Shown in pieces: positions 49,335-58,228 of a DNA stretch of 61,136 bases. A model generated the notes under the pieces. That model worked only from the letters and a program-made list of their open reading frames with translations, ran no database searches and was not told the origin of the DNA. A program made the position numbers and the translations under genes. The DNA comes from a virus, in IMG/VR virus record IMGVR_UViG_3300048813_000140, positions 114,702 through 175,837 of that record; one strand, given 5' to 3'. Numbering within the stretch: position 1 is the first letter of the stretch; every line of letters begins with the position of its first letter.

Positions 49335-50113
49335 AGTATCCTCTAGACCCCAAATCATTTGCGGAGTTTCTAGACCATATCAGAAGTCATTCCAGTATGC
49401 AGACCGTAATTATCACAAAACTGTCAGAATTACTTGATAGTGCTATGTATCACGCAGAAACTGACGAAGAGGGCTGGTATAAGGATTCTCAGGAGTTACT
49501 CCAAGACTTGGAGGACCTCAAAATGTTCCACGATAGCCGTCGTTGGAGCGGAAGTAACTTTAAGAACCAAATGCAGCCAGAAGGTAAAGGTCTTAATCTA
49601 CCTGCCCTTCCTGCCCCAAAGCCGCCATCTGACGAAGGTTCTCACATAGTTGGCCTACCAAGCCTGCAATTCAATGACTCGCTAAATCAAAAAGCCAATA
49701 AAGAAGAGGAAGAATTCGGCGAGTCCTGGGATGAAGAATCCCTATCGCGCTATTTCAAAGAAAAGAAGCCAAAAAAGGTCAGAGAAGAAAAGAAAACCCT
49801 CAAAAATATGTCTATAGCAGAAATTGAAGCCTGGGAAAGAGCGCAAGATAATGCTACGGATATCTATAAAATCAAGGCCAGAATGATGAATTTGGCTCGT
49901 GACGGTGGAGCATCGATTACTCCAGTGGGCGAAATCCTGATCAATTCCTTTGTTCATATGCTTAAATCGTTCTATGACTTTGCTGACAAGATTGAAGACT
50001 CTAGCGTAAAGATACAGCTTACCGACCTAATTAGGGCACAAGAAGGCGTTCCAAGCGGCATAATCAAGGCATCTACGTCAGGCGTTAGAATTGAGAAGGA
50101 AGTTAAGAAGTGA
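49331..50113 (+). CDS. Hypothetical protein with linker and helical domains
   Basis: A 260-residue protein with a helical N-terminal ~75 residues, a Pro-rich linker (LPALPAPKPPS, VGLPSLQF), an acidic/basic stretch, and a helical C-terminal domain. It has a GTG start in an overlap, and its TGA overlaps the aminotransferase start. Unrecognised; perhaps a scaffold for the accessory enzymes around it. Confidence 0.45.
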   Translation: MKYPLDPKSFAEFLDHIRSHSSMQTVIITKLSELLDSAMYHAETDEEGWYKDSQELLQDLEDLKMFHDSRRWSGSNFKNQMQPEGKGLNLPALPAPKPPSDEGSHIVGLPSLQFNDSLNQKANKEEEEFGESWDEESLSRYFKEKKPKKVREEKKTLKNMSIAEIEAWERAQDNATDIYKIKARMMNLARDGGASITPVGEILINSFVHMLKSFYDFADKIEDSSVKIQLTDLIRAQEGVPSGIIKASTSGVRIEKEVKK

Positions 50114-51090
50114 TCGATCTAGCTTTTGGAAACAGCGTAGCAGTAAGACAGGCATTTTTAGATGTCTCCAGCGGACAGTGGGTAGTTTTCGGAAAAAACA
50201 CACTCATAAACTTTGACTATCAAGAGCGAACCGGCGATACGGAACTCGTAGAAATGACCAAAAAGGTAATAAAACGTCAGACTGGGACCGACTATAAATA
50301 TGTGGTCTTAACCAACGGGGCTACTGGCGGAATCGTTATATCCCTTAGGATGTTTGCTCAAAAAGGTTATGAGTTCTGCAATACTAGAAAAGCACCATAT
50401 TACCTAAGATATCCAGGCATGATAGCGGCATCAGGTCTACACCATTGCGATGAAACGTTTTGTCTATTTGAGGGTGAGAATGTAATCCTACAAGATATTC
50501 CATCGAATCCGCTCAGCATTTTAAGTCCAATAAGGGGCCAAGACAGTAATATCCCAGTAGTTCTGGATGCCGTCTACATGAACAAAGTATACATGCAACA
50601 CCCAATAAATATGAGCAAACATGACATGTTGGTCGGTAGTTACAGTAAGCTTTTGGGCTTAAGCAGCTTGCGCATAGGTTGGATTGCCACAAATGATCCT
50701 CTACACTACGAACGACTGAAAGAGCTGGTTACTGCAGAATACTGTTGCCTAAGTAAGGCCGATACAGAAATAGCTAAAAGTATAATGGCAAAATTGGACT
50801 GGGATAAGTTTGAAACCGTAGCTAGGTCCAGATTAGATGGAAATCGCGAAGAATGGTCCAAAGTTGCAAAGTACTTTGGAGACACACCTGTATCAAATAT
50901 TGGGATGTTCTACTACGGACCAATGGACAAGAAGTGTAAGAAACTGCTTGAAAAATGTGAAATCAAATGGACTACAGGATCTTCTCTAGGAACTAACGAT
51001 GATTTTGGTAGGATTAATATTGGACAAGATCCGGCATTGATCCAGAAGGCCGTAAAAGTCATCCTTAGAACGGACAAGTCGAAGAAATAG
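50110..51090 (+). CDS. PLP-dependent aminotransferase (fold type I)
   Basis: A 326-residue enzyme of the class I/II aminotransferase family. LTNGATGGI is the cofactor phosphate loop, PVVLDAVYMN carries the Asp that pairs with the pyridine nitrogen, and SYSKLLGLSSLRIGW holds the Schiff-base Lys180 in the family's S-x-S-K-x-x-G-x-x-x-x-R-x-G pattern. It is slightly short (usual ~380), mainly at the C-terminal small domain. Phage aminotransferases are rare. Substrate unknown; amino-sugar, nucleotide or base-modification pathways are possible. Last gene of the rightward block. Confidence 0.8.
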   Translation: MIDLAFGNSVAVRQAFLDVSSGQWVVFGKNTLINFDYQERTGDTELVEMTKKVIKRQTGTDYKYVVLTNGATGGIVISLRMFAQKGYEFCNTRKAPYYLRYPGMIAASGLHHCDETFCLFEGENVILQDIPSNPLSILSPIRGQDSNIPVVLDAVYMNKVYMQHPINMSKHDMLVGSYSKLLGLSSLRIGWIATNDPLHYERLKELVTAEYCCLSKADTEIAKSIMAKLDWDKFETVARSRLDGNREEWSKVAKYFGDTPVSNIGMFYYGPMDKKCKKLLEKCEIKWTTGSSLGTNDDFGRINIGQDPALIQKAVKVILRTDKSKK

Positions 51091-51184
51091 CCTGACATAT
51101 AGTGTGTAGGCCTGTCGATACGCAATAGGCCCACGCCAAAAACAATACTACCGAAACAAATATTACTACGTCTGTCTTATTCAT
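51065..51184 (-). CDS. Tiny membrane protein candidate
   Basis: A 39-codon frame. The product begins MNKTDVVIFVSVVLFLAWAY, a clear membrane segment, followed by a short tail with three Cys in all. AAGG lies eight bases before the ATG, which overlaps the end of the gene at 51177. It overlaps the end of the convergent aminotransferase gene by 26 bases. It could be a holin-like or regulatory peptide. Confidence 0.4.
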   Translation of the reverse strand: MNKTDVVIFVSVVLFLAWAYCVSTGLHTICQAISSTCPF

Positions 51185-51848
51185 TCCAGACCTTCTTTAT
51201 AGATTGTTGATAGATATCTAATAGCCACTGAACGTTCGGCTCTTTTTGATAATAGCCTGAAACCTTAGCCATTACGACAGAAGATGAAGTCAGCTTAGTA
51301 GCTAACCAACACGCAAGGGTCCATCTTTTCTGTTTGGCAAATGCTAGGAAATTCACAAAATTTAGATAATCTGCTTCATCATTAGCCGTAGTCTGGAAGC
51401 TTTTTGTCCCATCATTCCAGTAAACCGGTACCTTGAACAATAATGCCTGAAAAACTATTGTCCAATCCCATAAGCCCTGAACTATAGATCCTTGCGATCT
51501 TTCCAACTGAGCAAACGAACTTGGGTGAATAAATTGACCATTGCCGGTCTTATATCCTGCGTCTTCTACTTGTAACGTTATTGTTTTACATAATTGTGAG
51601 TTCGTAAGACTCGTAGCGGCAATCAATGGACTCACCTGATCATCACTAGTTGTGTTGGGTCCCCAAGGACTACTAGGGTAATCGATTACGCCCAACGAAG
51701 TATCGAATGGCGATAAATCTATTTTTGGGGGATTACCTAAAAGGTATTGTAGGGTTACATATCTAGAAGTCTCTGCGCATGAATCGCCGATGTTTCCTGG
51801 GAAACCTTCTTGATCCATCACTAGAAGCCCGTTATTGTCGAAATGCAT
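51177..51848 (-). CDS. Tail-fibre-associated protein of unknown function
   Basis: A 223-residue protein directly after the glycine-rich adhesin gene (stop and start overlap at 51848). It is Trp- and aromatic-rich, beginning FDNNGLLVMDQEGFPGNIGDSC, with helices around CWLATKL. It may be a fibre chaperone, a tip protein or an enzyme. No catalytic motif I can defend. Confidence 0.45.
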   Translation of the reverse strand: MHFDNNGLLVMDQEGFPGNIGDSCAETSRYVTLQYLLGNPPKIDLSPFDTSLGVIDYPSSPWGPNTTSDDQVSPLIAATSLTNSQLCKTITLQVEDAGYKTGNGQFIHPSSFAQLERSQGSIVQGLWDWTIVFQALLFKVPVYWNDGTKSFQTTANDEADYLNFVNFLAFAKQKRWTLACWLATKLTSSSVVMAKVSGYYQKEPNVQWLLDIYQQSIKKVWNE

Positions 51849-54040
51849 TATAAAGACTGTTTAAATCCTGCTGGGGTTGATCCTGAAAAATCTCCAGATC
51901 CATCTGCCGACAATGTTGCGTAAACACCCGCAAGAGTTACATATATAGCTTTGACTCGTCCTATAGCACCCGCTCCACCTGCACTGCCAGTTCCACCTGC
52001 GCCGCCTGCGGCTCCATTTCCACCAGGACTCGAAGTAGCCGCTTGTCCTAATCCTAAAGCTCCGCCTGCTCCACCCGATCCACCAGAGGACGCAGATCCA
52101 CCTGATGCAGTGAGTGATGTAATTGAAGTAATAGTGCTTGAAATGATAAATGCAGTTCCACCAGCGCCGGAACCCATTCCGCCACCACCGCCGCCACCGC
52201 CACCGCCACCGCCACCACCACCGCCAGTAAGTGTTGATAGATAACTTCCACCTTGGCCGCCACCGCCACCTTGGCCACCAGAAGATCCATTTGATCCAGT
52301 AGCTCCGTTTGCTAATGCATTTAGCGTAGTTGCTGTACCTACAAAAGCTAATAGTATGCCACCACCAGCTCCAGGAGTTCCTGGAGATGATCCGTTAACT
52401 CCAGTAGCTCCAGTAGCTCCAGTGTTTTGTGAACCAAAACCGCCTGAGCCGCCAGCTCCACCGGACGCAACGAATGTTGCGCCACCGCCTGCTCCACCAT
52501 TTCCGCCAGAACCACCGTTACCACCAAATGTTGTCCCAGGTCCGCCACCAATTCCGCCAGCTTCTGTGGGTCCATCGAATCCACCACCACCACCCATGAA
52601 TACGGTTGAAAGGGTAGAAATTCCGACACTTGTACCTGCGCTTCCTGCTACGCCACTTGGAGTAGACTCAGAAGATCCTGACGATCCACCGCCGCCACCA
52701 GTTCCACCACCTATTCCGCCACCACCACCGCCGCCACCCGGAGATCCAGTTCCACCTGCGCCGCCTGCGGCTCCATAGCCGCCACCACCACCACCACCAG
52801 AGCCACAGCCACCCGACGCTCCGCCACCGCCACCAGCAGCAGCAGTACTACCGATGCTAGTGCCACCAGTTCCACCAGCGTATATGGTTCCACCACCAGT
52901 TCCGCCGCCACCGCCTGAGGTATTCGCTGCCGTTTGAACAGTATTAAGTCCACCTTGATAGCCTTCACCGCAACCTGATGCTATGGTAGCCCCACGATAA
53001 CCCAATCCAGTGGCAGAAACCGTTCCGCTACCACTACAGGTGAGCGACTGAGCCAAGAACGAGACGATGCCGCCCCAAGTACCGGCCCAAGCAGATGCCG
53101 TCAAGACACCGCCCGAATTTATAGCAATCGTTCCGTATTCGGGAATTCGCATTACGGTTACTTTTTGAGATCCTATGGACGTGTTATTGGTAGTTCCATA
53201 CAGATTAACCAAGGCAGAAGTTAGTGTCAATGTTCCACTTGTAGATGAAGCCACTACTGCAAGCTCGTAGTTTCCTACGTTTGTGCTTGCTCCAGAAGCG
53301 CCTTGCTGATTTGTTATTAATACCAAATCTCCAGGAACGAAGTCCGTATAGAGACCAGCCTGTTGGGTAGTCGTTAGAACTGTATTCGTTCCATCTATCG
53401 CAGAAATCGAAGCAACTGGAGCATCTACTGTCCTAGCAGCAATACCAGCCATAGACTGTGCGGTAAAAATTGTTGCGGTACCGCCAGTGTAAGAAGCGGG
53501 AGTATTCGTCAAAACAATTGCTGGATAAAAGGTCATGGTTCCAGTAAATGGAGTTCCACCAGTAGTCTGACTGACCACTAAGTGTGTACTGTCAGTTATC
53601 GAAGTTATATATGGGAATCCAGTTTCGCCAGGCCAAAACACTAGCTGGCCAACGACAAGCCCTGCTGTTGTTCCGCTAGTTAGCGTTACGGACTCATGAA
53701 TGCCGATGTCGTTGGCGATAGTTACGCTATTCGTGGTTTGAGCCACGGTTGATGCTACCGTATTTCCTGATCCAATTCCATTTCCAGAAATTCCGTTTCC
53801 TGCCGTTATACCCACCAAAGACATGCCACCAGAACTTATCACGTTTCCGGCAAAAGTATATGCGTTTACGGTCGTCGAATTAGCTCTTGAGGTATTAATA
53901 TTATAACTAGAGGAAAGAGTTAAATTGTAATCTGAATTTCTGCCAAAAGTTGGGACATTCAAATCCTTTAGTAAGCTACCAAAATAAGTAGCACTTGTTT
54001 CGGTGAACGTAGTGTCTGAATTTACTTTAATTGAGGGCAT
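51848..54040 (-). CDS. Tail fibre/adhesin with long glycine-rich domain
   Basis: A 730-residue protein. N-terminal ~350 residues are beta-rich with repeated strand-turn units (GDLVLITNQ, NYELAVVASS). Residues ~370-690 are extremely rich in Gly with Ser/Thr/Ala, including a run of 16 Gly near residue 610, as in phage adhesin glycine-rich domains that fold as packed polyglycine II helices exposing variable loops to receptors. The last ~40 residues are a small strand-rich cap. AGGAGACAT precedes the ATG. Confidence 0.72.
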   Translation of the reverse strand: MPSIKVNSDTTFTETSATYFGSLLKDLNVPTFGRNSDYNLTLSSSYNINTSRANSTTVNAYTFAGNVISSGGMSLVGITAGNGISGNGIGSGNTVASTVAQTTNSVTIANDIGIHESVTLTSGTTAGLVVGQLVFWPGETGFPYITSITDSTHLVVSQTTGGTPFTGTMTFYPAIVLTNTPASYTGGTATIFTAQSMAGIAARTVDAPVASISAIDGTNTVLTTTQQAGLYTDFVPGDLVLITNQQGASGASTNVGNYELAVVASSTSGTLTLTSALVNLYGTTNNTSIGSQKVTVMRIPEYGTIAINSGGVLTASAWAGTWGGIVSFLAQSLTCSGSGTVSATGLGYRGATIASGCGEGYQGGLNTVQTAANTSGGGGGTGGGTIYAGGTGGTSIGSTAAAGGGGGASGGCGSGGGGGGGYGAAGGAGGTGSPGGGGGGGGIGGGTGGGGGSSGSSESTPSGVAGSAGTSVGISTLSTVFMGGGGGFDGPTEAGGIGGGPGTTFGGNGGSGGNGGAGGGATFVASGGAGGSGGFGSQNTGATGATGVNGSSPGTPGAGGGILLAFVGTATTLNALANGATGSNGSSGGQGGGGGQGGSYLSTLTGGGGGGGGGGGGGGGGMGSGAGGTAFIISSTITSITSLTASGGSASSGGSGGAGGALGLGQAATSSPGGNGAAGGAGGTGSAGGAGAIGRVKAIYVTLAGVYATLSADGSGDFSGSTPAGFKQSL

Positions 54041-54049
54041 TTATGTCTC

Positions 54050-55225
54050 CTAAGACAAGAATACAGATTCTGTATCGCTGTTATTTGTGCCAGCATCGTA
54101 GTAGATACCGGTAGCCGTTTCGCCCATTACCCCTATAAAAACAGTATTATGAATTCTGTTTGAATTTCCAGTAATATTGATACAATTTCCAGTACTTGAT
54201 GGAGGAATAGTGAACTGGCAATCATAAATAGTTGCGTAATTGTTTGGCATGTCAATCATGTCGCCGGAAGTATTGGCCGTGGTGAACCAAATCTCTTTTA
54301 ATTTCGAGTTTGTGGACATCGTAAGTTTGGCACCACTGTTTAGGGTGATTACCGTACCACCATATCGACCTATGAGCATCGCTCCGCTTGGAAGAGTATA
54401 GGGTGCGGTCCACGTCATTGACTGATTTATCACTATCAATCCACCACCAGCTACCGCCGTAAGGGCTGTCACGAATTCAGCTTCTGTCTCTGCAAATGCT
54501 GTAGGATAGTTTTGTATGCCTGCTGCGGGTCCTGCAAAAGTACATGATTCGCCATTAAGCATGACGAAGCCGTTTCTAAAATAAACGTATTGATTACCAC
54601 TTGCATCATCAATTCTTTTGGCTATCAAAAACACTTGCTCATTAGCACTAGAAACTGCCGGTAAGGCACTTCCAGCCGTAACCGTCGTTAAAACTACGCT
54701 ACCAAACGTAATAGATGCACCCGTAGTAGTTGCAGTCGCACTTTTAGACATCGTGACATTTGGATTAGTAAACGATACGACCGTGGTTCCCATGGGGATT
54801 CCAGGTCCAGAAATTGACAATCCAGATACGATTCCGGCCACAGATCCAGTTACCGTCAAATTGGTAGAACCATTGATGTTTCCAGAAGTCTGCAAAAGAG
54901 AACGATTTACGGTCGCATAGACCATATCGCCATTGTTTACGAAATTCATCGTGGCGTTGCCAAGATTTATGATAGTTGGGACAGTTCCGGCAATTCTTGA
55001 GTTAAACTGAAGAGTTAGTGGCTCGGTAAAACTTGCTGCAGTGCCGCTATAAGCTATAGTTCCACCATTGGCCAACAGAACGTTCCTGTCCTCGAACAGC
55101 TCGCCTATCAAAGGATCGGTAGCTATGAGAACAGTGTCCACGGTAGCATTAGCCGCAGTGCCCGCCATATTAAGAGCAGATCTAAGTACTGACTGTCGTA
55201 TGTCTAATTCTGATGGATTTCCCAT
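54050..55225 (-). CDS. Tail fibre or spike protein, beta-helix-like
   Basis: A 391-residue protein. The N-terminal half is beta-rich (baseplate or fibre attachment part). From ~245 on there are short repeated strands with regular turns (GGTVITLNSGAKLTM, KLKEIWFTT, NYATIYDCQF, NRIHNTVFIG) typical of a right-handed parallel beta-helix as in tailspikes. AAGGAAAT and a TGATATAAA promoter lie upstream. Confidence 0.62.
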   Translation of the reverse strand: MGNPSELDIRQSVLRSALNMAGTAANATVDTVLIATDPLIGELFEDRNVLLANGGTIAYSGTAASFTEPLTLQFNSRIAGTVPTIINLGNATMNFVNNGDMVYATVNRSLLQTSGNINGSTNLTVTGSVAGIVSGLSISGPGIPMGTTVVSFTNPNVTMSKSATATTTGASITFGSVVLTTVTAGSALPAVSSANEQVFLIAKRIDDASGNQYVYFRNGFVMLNGESCTFAGPAAGIQNYPTAFAETEAEFVTALTAVAGGGLIVINQSMTWTAPYTLPSGAMLIGRYGGTVITLNSGAKLTMSTNSKLKEIWFTTANTSGDMIDMPNNYATIYDCQFTIPPSSTGNCINITGNSNRIHNTVFIGVMGETATGIYYDAGTNNSDTESVFLS

Positions 55226-55240
55226 TTATTTCCTTAATTC

Positions 55241-55249
55241 TTTATATCA
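55241..55249 (-). promoter_or_regulatory. Promoter ahead of fibre genes
   Basis: Minus-strand TGATATAAA at 55249-55241, with AAGGA and the ATG at 55225 about 15-20 bases downstream. Same TGATATAA core as elsewhere. Confidence 0.5.
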
Positions 55250-55250
55250 C

Positions 55251-55394
55251 TTAAACTATGATCCAGGTAGTACCTGAAATCCAATATGGTTTGGCCTGCT
55301 CTGTAGTAAGCCAAGCGTTAGTATCGTCTAACGAATTGAAACCACCCACAATAAAGGTAGTGCTATCTGGATATGTTAATGTTAATGTGACCAT
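55251..55394 (-). CDS. Small fibre-region protein
   Basis: A 47-codon gene with AGGAGAA four bases before the ATG. The product begins MVTLTLTYPDSTTFIVGGFNS and ends with two aromatic strands. It sits between fibre genes. Unrecognised, possibly a small structural or chaperone protein. Confidence 0.5.
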   Translation of the reverse strand: MVTLTLTYPDSTTFIVGGFNSLDDTNAWLTTEQAKPYWISGTTWIIV

Positions 55395-55403
55395 ATAATT
55401 CTC

Positions 55404-55566
55404 CTAATTTCCTACTCTGGAAATTTGCACATAGTTATCCGAAGGCGAAGCGTACAGCGTTCCAGAAGATACTGTTGTTCTGACGTAAACATCTAGCGTG
55501 TCGCCTGCTACCATATTTATTAAAAATGGAAGCTGAATGTTGAAAGACTGATTGGCATATTTTCCT
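55404..55566 (-). pseudogene. Decayed copy of a fibre C-terminal domain
   Basis: Directly after the stop of the 878-residue fibre gene, the +1 frame stays open and encodes QSFNIQLPFLINMVAGDTLD, then VYVRTTVSSGTLYA and YVQISRVGN. This mirrors the end of the intact fibre (GLAVGDTIRIYSQN ... NYFSGVRN), a C1q/TNF-like domain. Only the last third is left and no proper start is present, so it looks like the remnant of a duplicated or exchanged tip domain. Confidence 0.45.
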
Positions 55567-58203
55567 TTATGCTCCTTTGTTTCTAACGCCAGAGAAGTAG
55601 TTGTAACCAGCCGTCGTCTCTAAAGCAGACGCTTGTGCATTATTTTGTGAATAGATCCTGATCGTATCCCCTACGGCTAATCCGTTTAATGTAATCGTGC
55701 CTTTTAATCTAGGATTCTGCCCGTTAGCAATCCCATATGTTTCGTCCAAAACGTATAATTGCGAGCCGTTCTTATAAATATACAAACTAAGTGGATTAGT
55801 ACCAGCCACATTATTCATCCGCACAGAGGTAGAGAACGTGTAGTCACCTGGTATCACGATAGTATATTGGTTGGAAGCGAAGCCGTTCTGAGTATCCGAA
55901 CCAACTACTCCCCACGAGACCTGAGCATTAGAGCCATTACCAGAGTTTTGTGCACTTGTGAATGTAACAAAAAACGATACGTTTACATCTAAGACTTCTA
56001 CTTTCCAATTAGAACCATCAGAAATAACCACTAATGAGTCGGTTTGAGTAGCCAATAATATTTTGCCAGATGCAAGACCGTCTATAGTTTGTGCCGAAGT
56101 AGTATTTATTGTTATAACACCAGTACCTGAGTTTTTTACCATTATGCGTTGGCCAGAAATACTAGCTGCAGTGGGAAGCGTAACGGTGAATGTACCAGAC
56201 GTACAATCTACTAAGTCATTCGCAACCGCGGAATAAGTACCTGTTTTAGCCGTATAATTGTAACTAGAAACAGGAGCCGCCCATGTTGGCAATGCACTTG
56301 CACCATTCGATGTTAATATTTGACCAGTAGTTCCAACTCCAGATACTTGCTGCATTGCGCCAGTGGAAGTTGTACCACCAGTCATCACAGCGTAAGGAGT
56401 CAATGAAGAATCACCAGTTCCACCGTTAGCTACAGCAACTACTCCAGTTACGTTTGTAGCCGTTCCTACAGCACCATTATTGTAATAAATCGTTACTTCA
56501 ATATAGCCTGCTGCACCTGCTCCACCAGCCAAACCGTTGGTTCCAGCCGTACCGCCGCTACCGCCAGTTCCTACAGCATAAGAATACGTAGCTGTTGGAT
56601 TACTGATTATCGCTTCTACATATCCGCCAGATCCGCCACCGCCACCAGCATACCACTGAGTCGCTGCAGAAGTTGATCCACCGCCGCCACCACCACCGCC
56701 ACCAGTATTAGATATTCCAGCAGTGCCAGTTTGATTCCAAGAGCTATTGCCGCTGCCGCCGAAAAAGCTATTCCCACCTGCTCCGCCATTAAGATCTGTG
56801 TTCGTCGTGTTGGTGGTCGCTGCGCCCTGCCCCTGTGCGCCAGTCAAAGCTGTTCCAATTGGTCCAGAACCGAGAGATGCAGTACCGCCTACACCACCAC
56901 CTTGGAGGCCGCTTCCTGATGACCACACTCCGCCTGAACCACCGTTTGCCGTTAGTGTACCAAACGTAGACGACGTGGAAGCTGTTGCAGAATTGCCATT
57001 TATGTTGGTAACCGATGCAGTTCCAGAACCGGACCCTCCGCCGCCACCACCGACCATTCTAACTTTGATGTATGATGCATTAGTAGGAGTAGTAAATGTT
57101 CCTGAGCCAGAAGTGAAAGTTTGAACGGTAGGTTGATATGCTCCACCATTGCCAGCTAAAGCGCCCATTCCATTAAAATAATATTCAGTTACTTCAATAT
57201 AACCTGCCGCGCCTGCTCCGCCAGCAAATCCATTAGCCCCAGCTCCACCAGCATTTCCGCCAGAACCCACAGTATAAGTGTAAGTTGCTGCTGGACCAAC
57301 AATAATAGCTTCAACGTATCCACCAGAGCCGCCTGAGCCACCAACTTGAGACGCACTGGCATTGTCAGTAGCTCCACCAGAACCGCCGCCGGAACCAGAA
57401 TTAGCTGTCGCAGCACTTCCTGCGGATTGATAATTTCCACTGCCGCCGCCTCCAAAATATCCACTGCCTCCTGAAACACCGGAAAATTGCCCGGTGCCCG
57501 TATTATAAGTGCCTCCTCCCATACCGGGGGTGCCGGTTAATGCTGTGCCAATAGGTCCAGTTCCTAAAGAAGAAGTTCCTCCGGCTCCTGGGGCTCCGTT
57601 AGTTTGTCCAGCTACTCCGAGACCTCCGCCTCCTGCTGATAATAGTGAAGTTCCAAAAGTTGAGGCAGTTCCGGCAGTAGCCGCTGTTCCGTTGGTAGTT
57701 CCACCGCCACCGCCACCGCCGCCACCGCCGACCATTCTTACTTTGATGTAAGCGACATTTGCTGGAGTTGTATATGTACCAGAACCAGAAGTAAATTTTT
57801 GAATTGTAGGACCAGGAGACCCAATTGCACCAGTTGTTGAAGAAAGAACTGCCCATGTACCTGCAGTCGTACCGTTTGTTTGTAAAATAACAAATATTGA
57901 TGTGTTGTGATTTATATTGCTGTAATTAGTTCCTGATGCATCGGTAAATGCGGTGCCACCGTTAAATTGTAGAGTTAACAACCCAGTAGATTGATTTATG
58001 ATTTCAAATTTTTGACCAACTGCCATATTTGTAGCGTTAGGCAAAATTACGGTTTGCCCTAGTGTGCCCGTAAAAACTTGGATTTGTTTTCCTAAAGTGG
58101 AGCCCGTAAAAACGGTCGTATTACCAACTAGAGTGGTTGTTCCACCCGTAGTTGCGGTAACATTGACTTGCTCTTTTATTCCACCCGATTGAAAAACTGC
58201 CAT
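55567..58203 (-). CDS. Tail fibre with two glycine-rich repeats and C1q-like tip
   Basis: An 878-residue protein. After a beta-rich start it holds two homologous units, each opening with FTSGSGTYTTP or FTSGSGTFTTP and YIKVRMVGGGGGG and continuing as a ~170-residue Gly/Ser/Thr domain (about residues 145-350 and 365-590). A TATNVTGVVAVANGGTG linker leads to a C-terminal C1q/TNF-like trimeric tip (~740-878). Likely a receptor-binding fibre. AAGGAGTC precedes the ATG. Confidence 0.72.
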   Translation of the reverse strand: MAVFQSGGIKEQVNVTATTGGTTTLVGNTTVFTGSTLGKQIQVFTGTLGQTVILPNATNMAVGQKFEIINQSTGLLTLQFNGGTAFTDASGTNYSNINHNTSIFVILQTNGTTAGTWAVLSSTTGAIGSPGPTIQKFTSGSGTYTTPANVAYIKVRMVGGGGGGGGGGTTNGTAATAGTASTFGTSLLSAGGGGLGVAGQTNGAPGAGGTSSLGTGPIGTALTGTPGMGGGTYNTGTGQFSGVSGGSGYFGGGGSGNYQSAGSAATANSGSGGGSGGATDNASASQVGGSGGSGGYVEAIIVGPAATYTYTVGSGGNAGGAGANGFAGGAGAAGYIEVTEYYFNGMGALAGNGGAYQPTVQTFTSGSGTFTTPTNASYIKVRMVGGGGGGSGSGTASVTNINGNSATASTSSTFGTLTANGGSGGVWSSGSGLQGGGVGGTASLGSGPIGTALTGAQGQGAATTNTTNTDLNGGAGGNSFFGGSGNSSWNQTGTAGISNTGGGGGGGGGSTSAATQWYAGGGGGSGGYVEAIISNPTATYSYAVGTGGSGGTAGTNGLAGGAGAAGYIEVTIYYNNGAVGTATNVTGVVAVANGGTGDSSLTPYAVMTGGTTSTGAMQQVSGVGTTGQILTSNGASALPTWAAPVSSYNYTAKTGTYSAVANDLVDCTSGTFTVTLPTAASISGQRIMVKNSGTGVITINTTSAQTIDGLASGKILLATQTDSLVVISDGSNWKVEVLDVNVSFFVTFTSAQNSGNGSNAQVSWGVVGSDTQNGFASNQYTIVIPGDYTFSTSVRMNNVAGTNPLSLYIYKNGSQLYVLDETYGIANGQNPRLKGTITLNGLAVGDTIRIYSQNNAQASALETTAGYNYFSGVRNKGA

Positions 58204-58228
58204 TTATGACTCCTTGATTCTATACATA

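Noticed and set aside
51112-51139. GGCCT/AGGCC inverted repeat as a convergent terminator
   Set aside because: Stem of only 5 bp with a 14-base loop and no adjacent T-run, so it is not strong enough to list.
51951-52778. Long plus-strand proline-rich reading frames opposite the glycine-rich fibre
   Set aside because: They are the reverse complement of GGN-rich coding sequence (Pro codons CCN), with no ribosome-binding sites and no sensible domain.
56600-57760. A CRISPR array in the repeated GGN tract
   Set aside because: The repeats are irregular, coding and in frame within a fibre gene, with no constant repeat and unique spacer pattern.
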